NCBI GenBank assembly: GCA_021805275.1
Contig: JAJZFQ010000097.1
Coordinates: 1-64,000, forward strand
Origin: Pseudomonadota bacterium
GTDB taxonomy: Bacteria > Pseudomonadota > Gammaproteobacteria > Steroidobacterales > Steroidobacteraceae
Length of the DNA stretch: 64,000 nt
Reading direction: 5' to 3'
In this document: positions 29,036-37,766 of the stretch, piece by piece
Numbering within the stretch: position 1 is the first letter of the stretch
Layout of the letters: each line of letters begins with the position of its first letter
Made by a program: the position numbers and the translations under genes
The notes under the pieces: generated by a model
What the model saw: only the letters and a program-made list of their open reading frames with translations
The model's database searches: none
What the model was told of the DNA's origin: nothing

Positions 29036-29266
29036 ATGAGCGCCGCCGCATCCACGCCCCTGGAGACCGAGATCACCCGACTGTCGAACCGGGTGGATGA
29101 ACTGCTCGCCGCGCTGGAGCAGCTGCGCGAGGAGAACCGGGCGCTGCGCCAGCGGCATGAGTCGCTCAACAACGAGCGCGCGACGGTGTTGCAGAAGAAC
29201 GAGCAGGTGCGCACACGGGTCGAGGCCATGATCGGACGGCTGAAGACGCTGGAGCATGGCGCATGA
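29036..29266 (+). CDS. Small coiled-coil protein, ZapB-like (TIGR02449 type)
   Basis: A 76-residue protein that is almost entirely heptad-repeat coiled coil: LETEITRLSNRVDELLAALEQLREENRALRQ, then LNNERATVLQKNEQVRTRVEAMIGRLKTLE, here given as separate helices. It resembles the ZapB-like family found upstream of zapA in many gammaproteobacteria, so a role at the FtsZ ring is inferred. The stop overlaps the zapA start by ATGA. There is no Shine-Dalgarno sequence; a -10 box lies 9 bases before the ATG. Confidence 0.85.
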   Translation: MSAAASTPLETEITRLSNRVDELLAALEQLREENRALRQRHESLNNERATVLQKNEQVRTRVEAMIGRLKTLEHGA

Positions 29267-29577
29267 GCCAGGACCCCGCGCGCGTCAGCGTGCGCATACT
29301 GGATCGGGATTACATGATTGCCTGTCCGCACGAGGAGCGTCCGGCGCTGCTCGATGCGGCCGAGTACCTCAACGCCCTGATGCGCGAGGTGCGCGACAGC
29401 GGCAAGGTCATTGGCCTCGACCGTATCGCGGTCATGGTGGCGCTGAACATGGCGAACGAGCTGCTGCAGGTGCGCACGCGGGGCACGCGGGTTTGCGTCG
29501 AGGCCGGTGACAAGGTCCGTGCCCTGCGCGAACGGGTCGAATCGGCGCTCGGACAGACCCAGCCCCTCGAACTGTGA
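29263..29577 (+). CDS. zapA: Cell division protein ZapA
   Basis: A small FtsZ-associated protein that bundles FtsZ filaments. The 104 residues show the N-terminal beta domain VSVRILDRDYMIACPHEERPALL and a C-terminal helix with DRIAVMVALNMANELLQ. Position directly before 6S RNA and ygfA is conserved in gammaproteobacteria. It overlaps the upstream coiled-coil gene by 4 bases. Confidence 0.95.
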   Translation: MSQDPARVSVRILDRDYMIACPHEERPALLDAAEYLNALMREVRDSGKVIGLDRIAVMVALNMANELLQVRTRGTRVCVEAGDKVRALRERVESALGQTQPLEL

Positions 29578-29637
29578 ACCAGGATGCGCCGCAGGCGCAC
29601 CGCCTGCGCCCGGCGAGGCTTTGGTGTACAGTGGGCC

Positions 29638-29832
29638 GAGCGTCGCCTGCGGTGTTCGATACGCGGGCCGGGTTACCTCGGACCCTAATTGAAACACCCA
29701 TGGGACATTGGGGCTTGCCGGCAGAATTGTGCAAGTCCGCCCTGAGCGGAAAGCCTTACCTGCCGCAGTCCGTCCCACTTGTTGCTCCGGTTCGAGAGCA
29801 ACGGTTCGCACCGGCACATGCGGGTGACGCTC
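29638..29832 (+). ncRNA. ssrS: 6S RNA
   Basis: The regulatory RNA that binds sigma-70 RNA polymerase in stationary phase. The ends pair: GAGCGTC (29638-29644) with GACGCTC (29826-29832), then CCTGCGGTGTTCG with the 3' CACATGCGGG strand. Internal signatures match enteric 6S RNA: TGTTCG...GCGGGCC, and GCGGAAAGCCTTA (E. coli GAGAAGCCTTA). A -10-like TACAGT (29627-29632) precedes it. Ends are approximate. It lies between zapA and ygfA as in E. coli, and its 3' arm contains the ygfA start codon. Confidence 0.9.
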
Positions 29833-30447
29833 CCTGATTCCAGCCTCGCGGCGGCCCGCGCGCGCTTGCGGGCCTCGCTCCGGCAGGTGCGCCGGAGCAT
29901 CCCGCCTGCCGAGCGCTCGCGCAGCGCGCGCCGCGTCGCGCTGCTCGCCGAGCGGGAAGGACTGCTGTGCCCGCAACGGCGCATCGGCCTGTACACCGCC
30001 CTCACCGAAGAGCTCGACACCGCGCCATTGCTCGCGCTCGCCCGCCGCCGCGGCTGCCGCGTATACCTGCCACGCATCGACCCCAGCCCCACTGCGCGCG
30101 CGATGCAGTTCGTGCAGGAGAGCGCCCGGGCGCTGCACAATCGATTCGGAATTCCTGAACCGCTCGGTCCCACGCTGCCGAGTGCGCGCGCGCTCGACAT
30201 CGTCTTCGTCCCGCTGGTCGGGTTCGATCGGCGCGGGAGCCGTCTCGGCATGGGCGGCGGATATTACGATCGCGCCCTGGCGTTCGCGCGGCTGCGCGCC
30301 ACGACGCACTCACCTCTGCTCGTTGGACTCGCCTACGCGGCGCAGGAGCTCGTGCGCATCGAGCGCGCCGCACACGACGTGCCGCTCGACATGGTGATCA
30401 CCGAGCGGCGCATCATCCACTGCGGCAGCCGACGCGCCTCACCCTGA
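29818..30447 (+). CDS. ygfA: 5-formyltetrahydrofolate cyclo-ligase
   Basis: Converts 5-formyl-THF to 5,10-methenyl-THF with ATP. The 209-residue protein has PPAERSRSARR, RIGLYTALTEELDT, PLVGFDRRGSRLGMGGGYYDR (the substrate/ATP motif, centred on GMGGGYYDR) and VPLDMVITE near the end. ATG 29818 lies inside the 3' strand of 6S RNA, so the two share sequence and probably a primary transcript, as known for ssrS-ygfA in E. coli. Confidence 0.93.
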   Translation: MRVTLPDSSLAAARARLRASLRQVRRSIPPAERSRSARRVALLAEREGLLCPQRRIGLYTALTEELDTAPLLALARRRGCRVYLPRIDPSPTARAMQFVQESARALHNRFGIPEPLGPTLPSARALDIVFVPLVGFDRRGSRLGMGGGYYDRALAFARLRATTHSPLLVGLAYAAQELVRIERAAHDVPLDMVITERRIIHCGSRRASP

Positions 30448-30526
30448 GCAGCGGGAACGGTACGCCGCGCTCATCGAATCGCGCGGCGCGGTCCATCGGC
30501 GGTTAGCACATCCTCTGAGGACTTGC

Positions 30527-30554
30527 TTGTATTTTTGTTTCGCATGTATATACT
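30527..30554 (+). promoter_or_regulatory. Promoter of the lysine-alanine micropeptide gene
   Basis: TTGTAT (30527-30532) and TATACT (30549-30554), 16 bases apart, in an AT-rich patch that stands out from the GC-rich surroundings. An alternative pair is TTGCTT/TATATA with 18 bases. The start would be near 30561, leaving a 30-base leader with a GGAGAG ribosome site. Confidence 0.55.
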
Positions 30555-30590
30555 CGGCCCTCGGACTAACCCGTCAACTGGAGAGCCAAC

Positions 30591-30644
30591 ATGGCGAAGG
30601 CAAAGAAGAAGGCCGCGAAGAAGAAAGCTGCGAAGAAGAAGTGA
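30591..30644 (+). CDS. 17-residue lysine-alanine micropeptide
   Basis: ATG 30591 opens a 17-codon frame, MAKAKKKAAKKKAAKKK, ending at TGA 30644. It has 11 lysines and 5 alanines, like a minimal histone H1 C-terminal repeat. It is preceded at 5 bases by GGAGAG and by a credible promoter, and followed by a 12-bp perfect hairpin; this complete arrangement argues for a real gene. Codons mix AAG and AAA, GCG, GCC, GCT and GCA, so it is not a simple DNA repeat. Nucleic-acid or polyanion binding is inferred from charge only. Confidence 0.6.
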   Translation: MAKAKKKAAKKKAAKKK

Positions 30645-30653
30645 GGCCTTTCG

Positions 30654-30681
30654 CTCGGCGGCCGCACGAGCGGCCGCCGAG
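30654..30681 (+). terminator. Strong hairpin after the micropeptide gene
   Basis: CTCGGCGGCCGC (30654-30665), loop ACGA, GCGGCCGCCGAG (30670-30681): a perfect 12-bp stem starting 9 bases after the micropeptide stop. There is no U-tract, so it may be a stabilising 3' structure or processing boundary rather than a classical terminator. The ACGA loop recurs in the terminator after tRNA-Gln. Confidence 0.55.
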
Positions 30682-30747
30682 TGAACAAAGTCGATGCCCT
30701 CGTGCCCGCGCCAGCGGGCACATTCGTTTCAGCCCCCGGGAATCGCA

Positions 30748-31428
30748 GTGACACAGACTCCCCGCTCAGGTTCGAACGATTCCGATGCCAAGAAGCGACG
30801 CAGCGCCGTAGCGGCACTCGATTACATCGAGCCCGGCAGCGTGCTCGGCGTCGGCACCGGCTCCACCGTCGGGCACTTCATCGCGGCGCTCGCGACACGC
30901 CCCGGACTGATCCGCGCGGCCGTATCGAGCTCGGAGGCCACCAGCGGTCTGCTGCGTGCCGCCGGCATCGAAGTCCTCGACCTCAACGAACTCACCGGCC
31001 TGCGCTTGTACGTCGACGGCGCCGACGAGGCGACCCGGGCGCGCCATCTGATCAAGGGCGGCGGCGGTGCGCTCACGCGCGAGAAGATCGTGGCCGCCGC
31101 CGCGGAGCGCTTCGTCTGCATCCTCGATGAGAGCAAGCTGGTCGGCACCCTCGGCGCCTTCCCGCTGCCCGTCGAGGTCATTCCGATGGCCCGCGCGCTG
31201 GTGGCCCGCGCGATCCAGGCGCGGGGCGGCCGCCCCGTGTGGCGCCGCGGACTGGTCACGGACAACGGCAACCACATCCTCGACGTGCACGGACTGTCGA
31301 TCGTCGACCCGTGCGCCCTCGAACGCGAGCTGGGTGCCATCGCGGGCGTGGTCACCGTGGGACTGTTCGCGGTGCGCCCGGCAGATGTGCTGCTGGTCGG
31401 CACGGCGACGGGCACCGAGCGAATCTAG
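30748..31428 (+). CDS. rpiA: Ribose-5-phosphate isomerase A
   Basis: Interconverts ribulose-5-P and ribose-5-P in the pentose phosphate pathway. From GTG 30748 the protein has 226 residues, close to the E. coli 219. Motifs: [28 protein letters not shown] and [16 protein letters not shown], followed by the C-terminal DVHGLSI and VTVGLFA. An upstream ATG (30694) would add 18 residues of no conserved character. In E. coli rpiA also lies just beyond ygfA and serA. Confidence 0.95.
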   Translation: MTQTPRSGSNDSDAKKRRSAVAALDYIEPGSVLGVGTGSTVGHFIAALATRPGLIRAAVSSSEATSGLLRAAGIEVLDLNELTGLRLYVDGADEATRARHLIKGGGGALTREKIVAAAAERFVCILDESKLVGTLGAFPLPVEVIPMARALVARAIQARGGRPVWRRGLVTDNGNHILDVHGLSIVDPCALERELGAIAGVVTVGLFAVRPADVLLVGTATGTERI

Positions 31429-31440
31429 CGGGCCTGCCCC

Positions 31441-32787
31441 TCAGCCCTCGGTCCCGGCGGCGACCATCAGGGCCGGTCGCGGCGACTCCTGCACCAGATC
31501 GCGCAACGTGAGCTCGCCGCAACGGTGGCGACGCGCCTCGTCGATCGCGCTGAGCAGCCGGTCGATCGCGGGGATCGGCACCTGGCGCAGATTGAAATCG
31601 CCCGGACGTCGGCTGCGGGCCACCTCCAGGATGTCCGCGAGCCGGATACGGCCGAGATCGCGCGCCGGCAGCAACGAGTCGTCTTCGGTGACCACCAGCA
31701 GTCCGCCGTGCTCGAGCGCGAGCACCATCTGCGCGAGCGCGATCTCCGGCAGGCCGAGATCGGTGGCGAGCGCATTGAGGCTCCAGCGCCGCTCGCCCGT
31801 GAGATACGCCCGCCCCACCAGATACATCACCCGCAGGGCCAGCTGCTCGACCTCCGCGCCCGAGAGCTTCAGCTCCTGCAGGCCGAGGCGCAGGTAGGTT
31901 GGATTCTGGATGTAGAACGACAATTGCGCGCCGGCGAGCAGGATCAGCCAGCCGAGGTACGTCCACAGCAGACCGGCGACGATGAACGCGAAGCCGGCGT
32001 AGACGATAGCGAGGCGCGTCGAGTGCACCACGAAGGCCGTGAACATCCGCCCGACCGCGCCCCAGAGCACCCCTGCGACCACCGCACCGATCAGCGCCGG
32101 GCGGGTGCGCACACGAGTATTGGGCACCAGCAGGTACAGCCCGGTGAAGGCCACGATCAGCATCGCGTCGGGGGCGAGCTTGATGCCTGCGGTGGTGAGC
32201 AGGTCGACCCACGGCAGGCGCGTCAGATCACGGAACGGCGCACTGTCGATGGCACGGTGCGACAGGCCGATGAACATCATGAGGATCGTCGGCCCGCCCA
32301 CCACGAGCGTGAGGTACTCGGTGATACGGCGCGCGAAGCTGCGCGGCTTCTGGACGCGCCAGAGGAAATTGAAGCTGTCCTCGACCTTCTTGATCGTGCC
32401 GATCAACGTCCAGGCGAGCAGCGCGAAGCCCACCGAGCCGAGCACCCCGCCGCCGACTCGATTGGCAATGTTCATCACGCGCGAGGTCACCTTCGCGGCA
32501 TCCGCCGGCCCGAGGGCGCTGAAGAACTGGTAGACGACCGGCTGCAGGTCGCCGCCCGCGCCGAACAGCTTCAGGATCGCGATACTGAAGGCCGCCAGCG
32601 GGATCAGGGTCAGGAGCGTCGTGTAGACCAGCCCCATTGCGCGCAGGTTGATCTGCCCGCCGGTCATATCGCGCAGCACGGCGTACGGATAGCTCAGGCC
32701 GCGTATCAGCCAGGAGCGCGTCGGACTCCCGCTCTCGGCGGAACCGAAGAACCAGCCATCGAGGAATGCCCAGATTTTCGCCCACAT
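31441..32787 (-). CDS. YihY/BrkB-family inner-membrane protein
   Basis: A 448-residue polytopic membrane protein. After LRAMGLVYTTLLTLIPLAAFSIAIL come about six TM segments, including GGGVLGSVGFALLAWTLIGTI and AFIVAGLLWTYLGWLILLAGAQLSFYIQNP, which are family hallmarks. A C-terminal cytoplasmic part (about 295-440) looks like a winged-helix regulatory extension (VMYLVGRAYLTGERRW...ALATDLGLP). The family was once called RNase BN in error; its function is unknown. It converges on rpiA. Confidence 0.9.
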   Translation of the reverse strand: MWAKIWAFLDGWFFGSAESGSPTRSWLIRGLSYPYAVLRDMTGGQINLRAMGLVYTTLLTLIPLAAFSIAILKLFGAGGDLQPVVYQFFSALGPADAAKVTSRVMNIANRVGGGVLGSVGFALLAWTLIGTIKKVEDSFNFLWRVQKPRSFARRITEYLTLVVGGPTILMMFIGLSHRAIDSAPFRDLTRLPWVDLLTTAGIKLAPDAMLIVAFTGLYLLVPNTRVRTRPALIGAVVAGVLWGAVGRMFTAFVVHSTRLAIVYAGFAFIVAGLLWTYLGWLILLAGAQLSFYIQNPTYLRLGLQELKLSGAEVEQLALRVMYLVGRAYLTGERRWSLNALATDLGLPEIALAQMVLALEHGGLLVVTEDDSLLPARDLGRIRLADILEVARSRRPGDFNLRQVPIPAIDRLLSAIDEARRHRCGELTLRDLVQESPRPALMVAAGTEG

Positions 32788-32836
32788 GCCCGGTAGAGAT
32801 TAAGCGCCGCGCACACGTCTGTCACCCGCGCCGCAC

Positions 32837-33634
32837 TCAGGCACCCATGCCGCGGCGCGCGCGAATCAGCTCGTAGGCCTCGATGATCTGCTGGGTTCGC
32901 TGCTTGGCATGCTCGAGCATCGATTCGGGCAGCCCGTTGGCCTTGAGCTTGTCGGGGTGATTGCGGCTCAGCTGGCGACGGTAGGCGCGCACCACGTCCC
33001 GGTCGCTGTCAGCGGCGCCGACGCCAAGCACCTGGTAGGCCCGCTCCAGATCTTGCGTTCCATCCGAGCGGGCCTGCGCGCCTGTGGCGCCTGCATGGAC
33101 GCGCAGCGCCGCCTCGATCTGGGCGAATTCCATGGCCGAGATCCCGAGCCGCGCGGCGATCTGGCCGAGCAGCGGGCGGACCGGTCCCTCCAGATCGTTG
33201 CCGGCGAGCGCGGCGCGCACCTGCAGCTCGATGAACACCCGCTTCAGACGCGGCCGGCCGACACAGACCCGGTTCAATTCGCCGAGCTCGCCGGGCAGGT
33301 CGAAGCCCGGCCGCTTGCCGGCGCTGAAGTGCTCGATCGCGAGGTGCACCTGCGCTGCAGCGAGCCCCAACTGCCCCATCACCGCGCGCGCGGCGGCGAT
33401 CTCCTGCTCGGAGACCCGGCCGTCGGCCTTGGCCAAAAATCCCATGACCCGAAAGGTGGCACGGAAGAAGCGCTCCCCGACCGCCGCCGCCTGCGCGAAG
33501 TGCCCGCCGGCGGCGCGCTGCTCGCCGTAGAGGTCGAACTGGTGGCCGAGCAACGCCCCGAGCACGGCCCCGACCGGTCCGAAGCCCAGCACGAAGCCGA
33601 GCAGCCCGCCGGTAAGCTTGCCGGTGTATCTCAT
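32837..33634 (-). CDS. djlA: Membrane-anchored J-domain co-chaperone DjlA-like
   Basis: A 265-residue protein with an N-terminal glycine-rich TM helix (GGLLGFVLGFGPVGAVLGALLGH, about 8-30), a central TerB-like domain (FFRATFRVMGFLAKADGRVSEQEIAAARAVM) and a C-terminal J-domain (about 195-262) with the essential HPD in SRNHPDKLKANGLP. DjlA stimulates DnaK at the inner membrane. Start ATG 33634 fits the DjlA N-terminus (MRYTGKL). The gene is divergent from purC, and their -10 boxes overlap. Confidence 0.92.
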   Translation of the reverse strand: MRYTGKLTGGLLGFVLGFGPVGAVLGALLGHQFDLYGEQRAAGGHFAQAAAVGERFFRATFRVMGFLAKADGRVSEQEIAAARAVMGQLGLAAAQVHLAIEHFSAGKRPGFDLPGELGELNRVCVGRPRLKRVFIELQVRAALAGNDLEGPVRPLLGQIAARLGISAMEFAQIEAALRVHAGATGAQARSDGTQDLERAYQVLGVGAADSDRDVVRAYRRQLSRNHPDKLKANGLPESMLEHAKQRTQQIIEAYELIRARRGMGA

Positions 33635-33670
33635 GTGCGTGCGGGTAAGTGCGGGCCGTGCATGCGCTGC

Positions 33671-33677
33671 TATAGTA
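33671..33677. promoter_or_regulatory. Overlapping divergent -10 boxes between djlA and purC
   Basis: On the plus strand TGCTATAGT is an extended -10 (TATAGT 33671-33676) for purC, ending 7 bases before ATG 33684. The minus strand reads TACTAT over 33677-33672, a possible -10 for djlA. The two share five bases, so polymerase could bind in only one direction at a time. Confidence 0.4.
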
Positions 33678-33683
33678 GCAAGC

Positions 33684-34580
33684 ATGGATGCGCCCACCGT
33701 CTTCCGCACCTCGCTGCGCGGCCTCGAGAAAATCCATGAGGGCAAGGTCCGCGACATTTACGCGGCGGGTCCCGATGCTCTGCTGATCGTGACCACCGAC
33801 CGGCTCTCGGCCTTCGACGTCGTGCTGCCCGACCCGATCCCCGGCAAAGGACGCGTGCTGCAGCGCATTTCCGAGTTCTGGTTCGAGCGCACCGGGCACA
33901 TTATTCCGAACCACCTCACCGGGCGGCCGCTCGAGTCGGTGGTGAGCGATCCGGACGACCTCGCGCTGCTCGCCGAGCGCGCCGTGATCGTCAAGCGCCT
34001 GCAGGCCCTGCCAATCGAGGCGGTCGTGCGCGGCTACCTCGCCGGCTCGGGATGGAAAGACTATCAGCGCACGGGCCGCGTGTGCGGCGTCGCGCTGCCG
34101 CCGGGGCTCGCGCTGGCTGCGCGCCTGGCGGCGCCGATCTTCACGCCGGCGACCAAGGCGGCCGCCGGTGAACACGACGAGAACATTTCCTTCGCCGAGA
34201 CCGAGAAGCTGATCGGCAGCGAGCTGGCCGCCAAGGTCCGCGCGAGCGCCATCGCGCTCTACGAGTTCGCCTGCGCCCACGCGCGCGCGCGCGGCATCCT
34301 CATCGCCGACACGAAGTTCGAATTCGGTCTCGACGAGCACGGCACGCTCACGCTGATCGACGAGGCGCTGACGCCCGACTCCTCGCGCTTCTGGCCGGCG
34401 GCCGGCTATCGCCCCGGCGTGAACCCGCCGAGCTTCGACAAGCAGTTCGTGCGCGATTACCTCGAGACGCTCGACTGGAACAAGCGCGCGCCGGGCCCGA
34501 AGCTGCCGCCCGAGCTCATCGAGCGCACCAGCGAGAAGTATCACGAGGCGCTGCGCCGGCTCACCGGACCGGCGCTGTGA
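33684..34580 (+). CDS. purC: SAICAR synthase
   Basis: Joins CAIR and aspartate with ATP in purine synthesis. At 298 residues it is the long form seen in yeast Ade1 and many beta/gammaproteobacteria, not the 237-residue E. coli form. Motifs: [66 protein letters not shown] and [12 protein letters not shown]. It starts at ATG 33684 without a clear Shine-Dalgarno sequence and may be leaderless. It overlaps rpe by GTGA. Confidence 0.96.
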   Translation: MDAPTVFRTSLRGLEKIHEGKVRDIYAAGPDALLIVTTDRLSAFDVVLPDPIPGKGRVLQRISEFWFERTGHIIPNHLTGRPLESVVSDPDDLALLAERAVIVKRLQALPIEAVVRGYLAGSGWKDYQRTGRVCGVALPPGLALAARLAAPIFTPATKAAAGEHDENISFAETEKLIGSELAAKVRASAIALYEFACAHARARGILIADTKFEFGLDEHGTLTLIDEALTPDSSRFWPAAGYRPGVNPPSFDKQFVRDYLETLDWNKRAPGPKLPPELIERTSEKYHEALRRLTGPAL

Positions 34581-35245
34581 GCGGGCACTGGATCGCTCCC
34601 TCGATCCTGTCTGCGGACTTCGCGCGGCTCGGCGAGGAGGTCGAGGCGGTCACGGCCGCCGGGGCCGATCTGATCCACTTCGACGTGATGGACAACCACT
34701 ACGTCCCGAACCTGACCATCGGCCCGCCGGTCTGCGAGGCGCTGCACAAACGCGGCCTGAAGGTTCCGATCGACGTGCACCTGATGGTCCGCCCGGTCGA
34801 CCGGATCGTGCCGGACTTCGCGCGCGCCGGCGCCGGGTTCATCAGCTTCCATCCCGAGGCGAGCGATCACGTCGATCGGACCATCGGGCTGATCCGCGAG
34901 CACGGCTGCCGGCCCGGCCTGGTGCTCAACCCGGCCACCCCGCTTGAGTGGCTGGATTACACCCTGGAGAAACTCGACCTGGTGCTGATCATGTCGGTGA
35001 ACCCCGGCTTCGGCGGCCAGCAGTTCATCCCCTCGGCCCTGGAGAAGATCGCCGCGGTACGCCGGCGGATCGATGCGCTCGGCCGCGCGGTGCGACTCGA
35101 GGTCGACGGCGGGGTGAAGGTGCAGAACATTGGCGCCTGCGCGCGCGCCGGCGCGGACACCTTCGTCGCCGGATCGGCGATCTTCGGCAGTGTGAACTAT
35201 GCCGAGACGCTTCGCGCCATGCGGGCCGAGATCGCCGGCGCGTGA
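34577..35245 (+). CDS. rpe: Ribulose-phosphate 3-epimerase
   Basis: Interconverts ribulose-5-P and xylulose-5-P. GTG 34577 overlaps the purC stop (GTGA) and gives 222 residues, the normal length. TIM-barrel motifs: [60 protein letters not shown] and EVDGGV, with the catalytic Asp residues in the second and sixth of these. It converges on clp. Confidence 0.96.
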   Translation: MSGHWIAPSILSADFARLGEEVEAVTAAGADLIHFDVMDNHYVPNLTIGPPVCEALHKRGLKVPIDVHLMVRPVDRIVPDFARAGAGFISFHPEASDHVDRTIGLIREHGCRPGLVLNPATPLEWLDYTLEKLDLVLIMSVNPGFGGQQFIPSALEKIAAVRRRIDALGRAVRLEVDGGVKVQNIGACARAGADTFVAGSAIFGSVNYAETLRAMRAEIAGA

Positions 35246-35263
35246 GCGCCGAGCGCCCCGCGC

Positions 35264-35992
35264 TCAGTCTTCCGGGCCGGAGCCGGCCGAACGCCCACCC
35301 TTGCCGGTCGGCTTGACGGGCACGACGACCGGGCGGGTGCGCATCTTGGGACGCGCGTTGAACACGACGATGGTCTTGCCGGTGGCGCGCAGCAGGCCCT
35401 GATCCTCGAGCACCTTCAGCACGCGGCCGGCCATCTCACGCGAACAGCCGACGAGGCGCGAGAGCTCCTGGCGACTGACCTTGATCTGCATGCCCTCCGG
35501 ATGGGTCATGGCATCGGGCTCATCGCACAGGTTGTTGATGGCGTGCGCCACCCGGCCGGTCACGTCGACGAACGCCAGATCACCGAGCTTGCGATTGGTG
35601 CGGTCGAGGCGTGTTGCCAGCTGCGTCGCCAGCTCGAACACCAGCCCGGGGCTCTCGGCGGCGATCTGCCGGAAGCGCGGGTAGGTCATCTCCGCCAGCT
35701 CGCAGGCGTTGCGCGTGCGGACCCAGGCGCTGCGGGTGGCCTGGTCCTGGAAGAACAATCCCATTTCACCGAAGAACTGCCCGCGGTTCAGGTACGCGAG
35801 CACCATCTCGTTGCCCTCTTCGTCCTCGATCATCACCTCGACCGATCCGCTGATGATGTAGTAAAGAACATCCGGCAGATCGCCCGCGTGGATCACGACC
35901 GTCTTCGAAGGAACGGCGCGGATACGGCAGTAGCTGAGAAAGCGATTGATCGCCGGAATATCACTCAGCGGCTTGACGACGTTTTCTTCCAT
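35264..35992 (-). CDS. CRP/FNR-family regulator, Clp/Vfr-like
   Basis: A 242-residue transcription factor. The N-terminal nucleotide-binding domain (about 20-130) contains DVLYYIISGSVEVMIEDEEGNEMVLAYLNRGQFFGEMGLF. The C-terminal winged helix contains VSRQELSRLVGCSREMAGRVLKVLEDQGLL, here the recognition helix region. It is closest in form to Xanthomonas Clp and Pseudomonas Vfr, which bind c-di-GMP or cAMP and control motility and secretion; which ligand applies here is unknown. ATG 35992 is spaced 6 bases from GGGGAG; GTG 35995 is the alternative. Confidence 0.9.
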   Translation of the reverse strand: MEENVVKPLSDIPAINRFLSYCRIRAVPSKTVVIHAGDLPDVLYYIISGSVEVMIEDEEGNEMVLAYLNRGQFFGEMGLFFQDQATRSAWVRTRNACELAEMTYPRFRQIAAESPGLVFELATQLATRLDRTNRKLGDLAFVDVTGRVAHAINNLCDEPDAMTHPEGMQIKVSRQELSRLVGCSREMAGRVLKVLEDQGLLRATGKTIVVFNARPKMRTRPVVVPVKPTGKGGRSAGSGPED

Positions 35993-36122
35993 CACCGGCT
36001 CCCCGCGTAGAAATGTGGTCCTGAGGAGAGAAGATTACTTAATTTGTTCCCCAGGACGAAAGCGTACCTCACGGGGTGCGGGGAAAACCAGCGCGACGTG
36101 CGTCCGGGGGTGCCGGAGAGGC

Positions 36123-36761
36123 TCAGATCCAGTAGGCGGTGGCGGTCATGACGCGGGCGGTGAGGCGCATCAGTGCCCGTATCGGCAGCGGCAGCTCGAC
36201 GCCGCCGGCCGCACGGGCATTCGCGCCGTGCGCGATCTCATCGGTGCGCATCGCCCCGACGATGGCGCGGCTGCGGGCGTCCTCCCCGGGGAGCGCCTCC
36301 AGGTGGGCATCGAGGTGTCCCTCGACCTGACGCTCGGTCTCGACCACGAAACCGAGGCTGATCCGATCGCCCAGTGCGCCCGCCAGCGCGCCGATGGCGA
36401 ACGAACCGGCATACCACAGCGGGTCGAGCCGACTCGGCCGGGACTTAAGCTCGCCGAGGCGCTCGGCGCACCAGGCCAGGTGGTCGGTTTCTTCCCGCGC
36501 CGCATGCAGGAGCATCTCCCGGGTCGATGCACCGTGCGCGGCGAACGCCTGTCCGTGGTAGAGCGCCTGGGCGGCGATTTCCCCGGCATGATTGACGCGC
36601 ATCAGGCCGGCGGAGCGCCGGCGGTCGTCCGCCGACAGCGTTGGCTGGGCCGTTGCAGGCGCCCCGGGAACCGGGCGGGCGGCCTGGGCCGGCGCGCCGA
36701 GGGCGCGCAGCGCCCGGTCCGCGGCGCCGATCCAGGAATCGAGGGGTGGGCAGGCTGGCAT
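36123..36761 (-). CDS. coq7: Demethoxyubiquinone hydroxylase Coq7
   Basis: A di-iron monooxygenase that makes the last hydroxylation of ubiquinone, an alternative to UbiF. The 212-residue protein has ligands E61 ([15 protein letters not shown]), E91 and H94 ([10 protein letters not shown]), then EGHLDAHL and RTDEIAHG in the second half. ATG 36761 is used because it matches the family start; it lies 6 bases from a perfect TATAAT, so the mRNA may be leaderless. Together with UbiH and the UbiI-like enzyme it shows an oxygen-dependent ubiquinone pathway. Confidence 0.94.
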   Translation of the reverse strand: MPACPPLDSWIGAADRALRALGAPAQAARPVPGAPATAQPTLSADDRRRSAGLMRVNHAGEIAAQALYHGQAFAAHGASTREMLLHAAREETDHLAWCAERLGELKSRPSRLDPLWYAGSFAIGALAGALGDRISLGFVVETERQVEGHLDAHLEALPGEDARSRAIVGAMRTDEIAHGANARAAGGVELPLPIRALMRLTARVMTATAYWI

Positions 36762-36767
36762 GGTCCC

Positions 36768-36773
36768 ATTATA
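36768..36773 (-). promoter_or_regulatory. Consensus -10 box 6 bases upstream of coq7
   Basis: The minus strand reads TATAAT, a perfect sigma-70 -10. With normal spacing the start would fall at or next to the A of ATG 36761. No convincing -35 is visible. Confidence 0.45.
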
Positions 36774-36837
36774 TAAGGCTGCACCGCCCGGTGGCCGATC
36801 CCCCACCGCCCGGCAGGGCCGCCGGCTGCGCTGCCTT

Positions 36838-36866
36838 TTGCAATACGGGCCGGCCTTCAGTAGACT
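36838..36866 (+). promoter_or_regulatory. Sigma-70 promoter of rplM-rpsI
   Basis: TTGCAA (36838-36843) and TAGACT (36861-36866) are separated by exactly 17 bases. The predicted start near 36873 leaves a leader of about 50 bases containing a T-run (TCCTTTTTTGGGA), within which no clear hairpin could be established. Confidence 0.6.
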
Positions 36867-36922
36867 TGCCGGCCCTTTGGATCGGGTCCTTTTTTGGGAT
36901 CGAAGCCCCTGCAGAGGCTCTT

Positions 36923-37351
36923 ATGAAGACGGTTTTCGCCAACTCCGGCAGCGTCCGCGGCGACTGGTTCGTGGTCGACGCGAACGGCAAGACTCTGGGT
37001 CGCCTTGCCACGCAGATTGCCCATCGTTTGAAGGGCAAGCACAAGGCTGATTACAGCCCGCACGTCGACATGGGCGACCACATCGTGGTGCTCAATGCCG
37101 GCAAGGTGCGCGTCACCGGGCGCAAGCTCAGCGACAAGATTTATTATCACCATACCGGCCACATCGGCGGTATCAAGTCAATCGCGCTCGAGAAGCTCCT
37201 TGCCGAGCACCCCGAGCGGGCCATCGAGTTCGCGGTCAAGGGCATGCTGCCGAAGAACCCGCTGGGTCGGCGCATGTTCAAGAAGCTCCACGTATTCGCC
37301 GGCGGCGAGCACCCGCACCAGGCTCAGCAGCCGCGGCCGCTTGAGATTTAA
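36923..37351 (+). CDS. rplM: 50S ribosomal protein L13
   Basis: Early-assembling large-subunit protein, 142 residues as in E. coli. Typical segments are [74 protein letters not shown] and [10 protein letters not shown]. It starts at ATG 36923 and is cotranscribed with rpsI, 12 bases downstream. Confidence 0.99.
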   Translation: MKTVFANSGSVRGDWFVVDANGKTLGRLATQIAHRLKGKHKADYSPHVDMGDHIVVLNAGKVRVTGRKLSDKIYYHHTGHIGGIKSIALEKLLAEHPERAIEFAVKGMLPKNPLGRRMFKKLHVFAGGEHPHQAQQPRPLEI

Positions 37352-37363
37352 AGGAATCTACCG

Positions 37364-37759
37364 ATGGCAGTCCAGCAACAGAATTACGGCACCGGCCGAC
37401 GCAAGACCGCGACCGCGCGCGTGCACTTGCGACCGGGCAACGGCAAGATCGTGATCAACGATCGGCCGCTCGACCAGTTCTTCGGCCGCGAGACGGGCCG
37501 GATGATCGTTCGCCAGCCGCTCGAGGCCCTCGAGCTCACCGGCCGGTTCGACATCAGCGTGACCGTCGATGGTGGCGGCATCACCGGCCAGGCCGGCGCG
37601 ATCCGCCACGGCATCACCCGCGCGCTGATCGAGTACGATGCGACCTACCGCAAGCCGCTGCGCGATGCCGGGTTCGTGACGCGCGATGCGCGCGAGGTGG
37701 AGCGTAAGAAGGTCGGTCGCCGCAAGGCCCGCCGCGGGACGCAGTACTCCAAGCGCTAA
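37364..37759 (+). CDS. rpsI: 30S ribosomal protein S9
   Basis: Small-subunit protein whose C-terminal tail reaches the P-site tRNA. The 131 residues contain [35 protein letters not shown] and the basic tail ending [12 protein letters not shown], which is conserved to the last residue. An AAGGA ribosome site precedes ATG 37364. Confidence 0.99.
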   Translation: MAVQQQNYGTGRRKTATARVHLRPGNGKIVINDRPLDQFFGRETGRMIVRQPLEALELTGRFDISVTVDGGGITGQAGAIRHGITRALIEYDATYRKPLRDAGFVTRDAREVERKKVGRRKARRGTQYSKR

Positions 37760-37766
37760 CAGGGTC

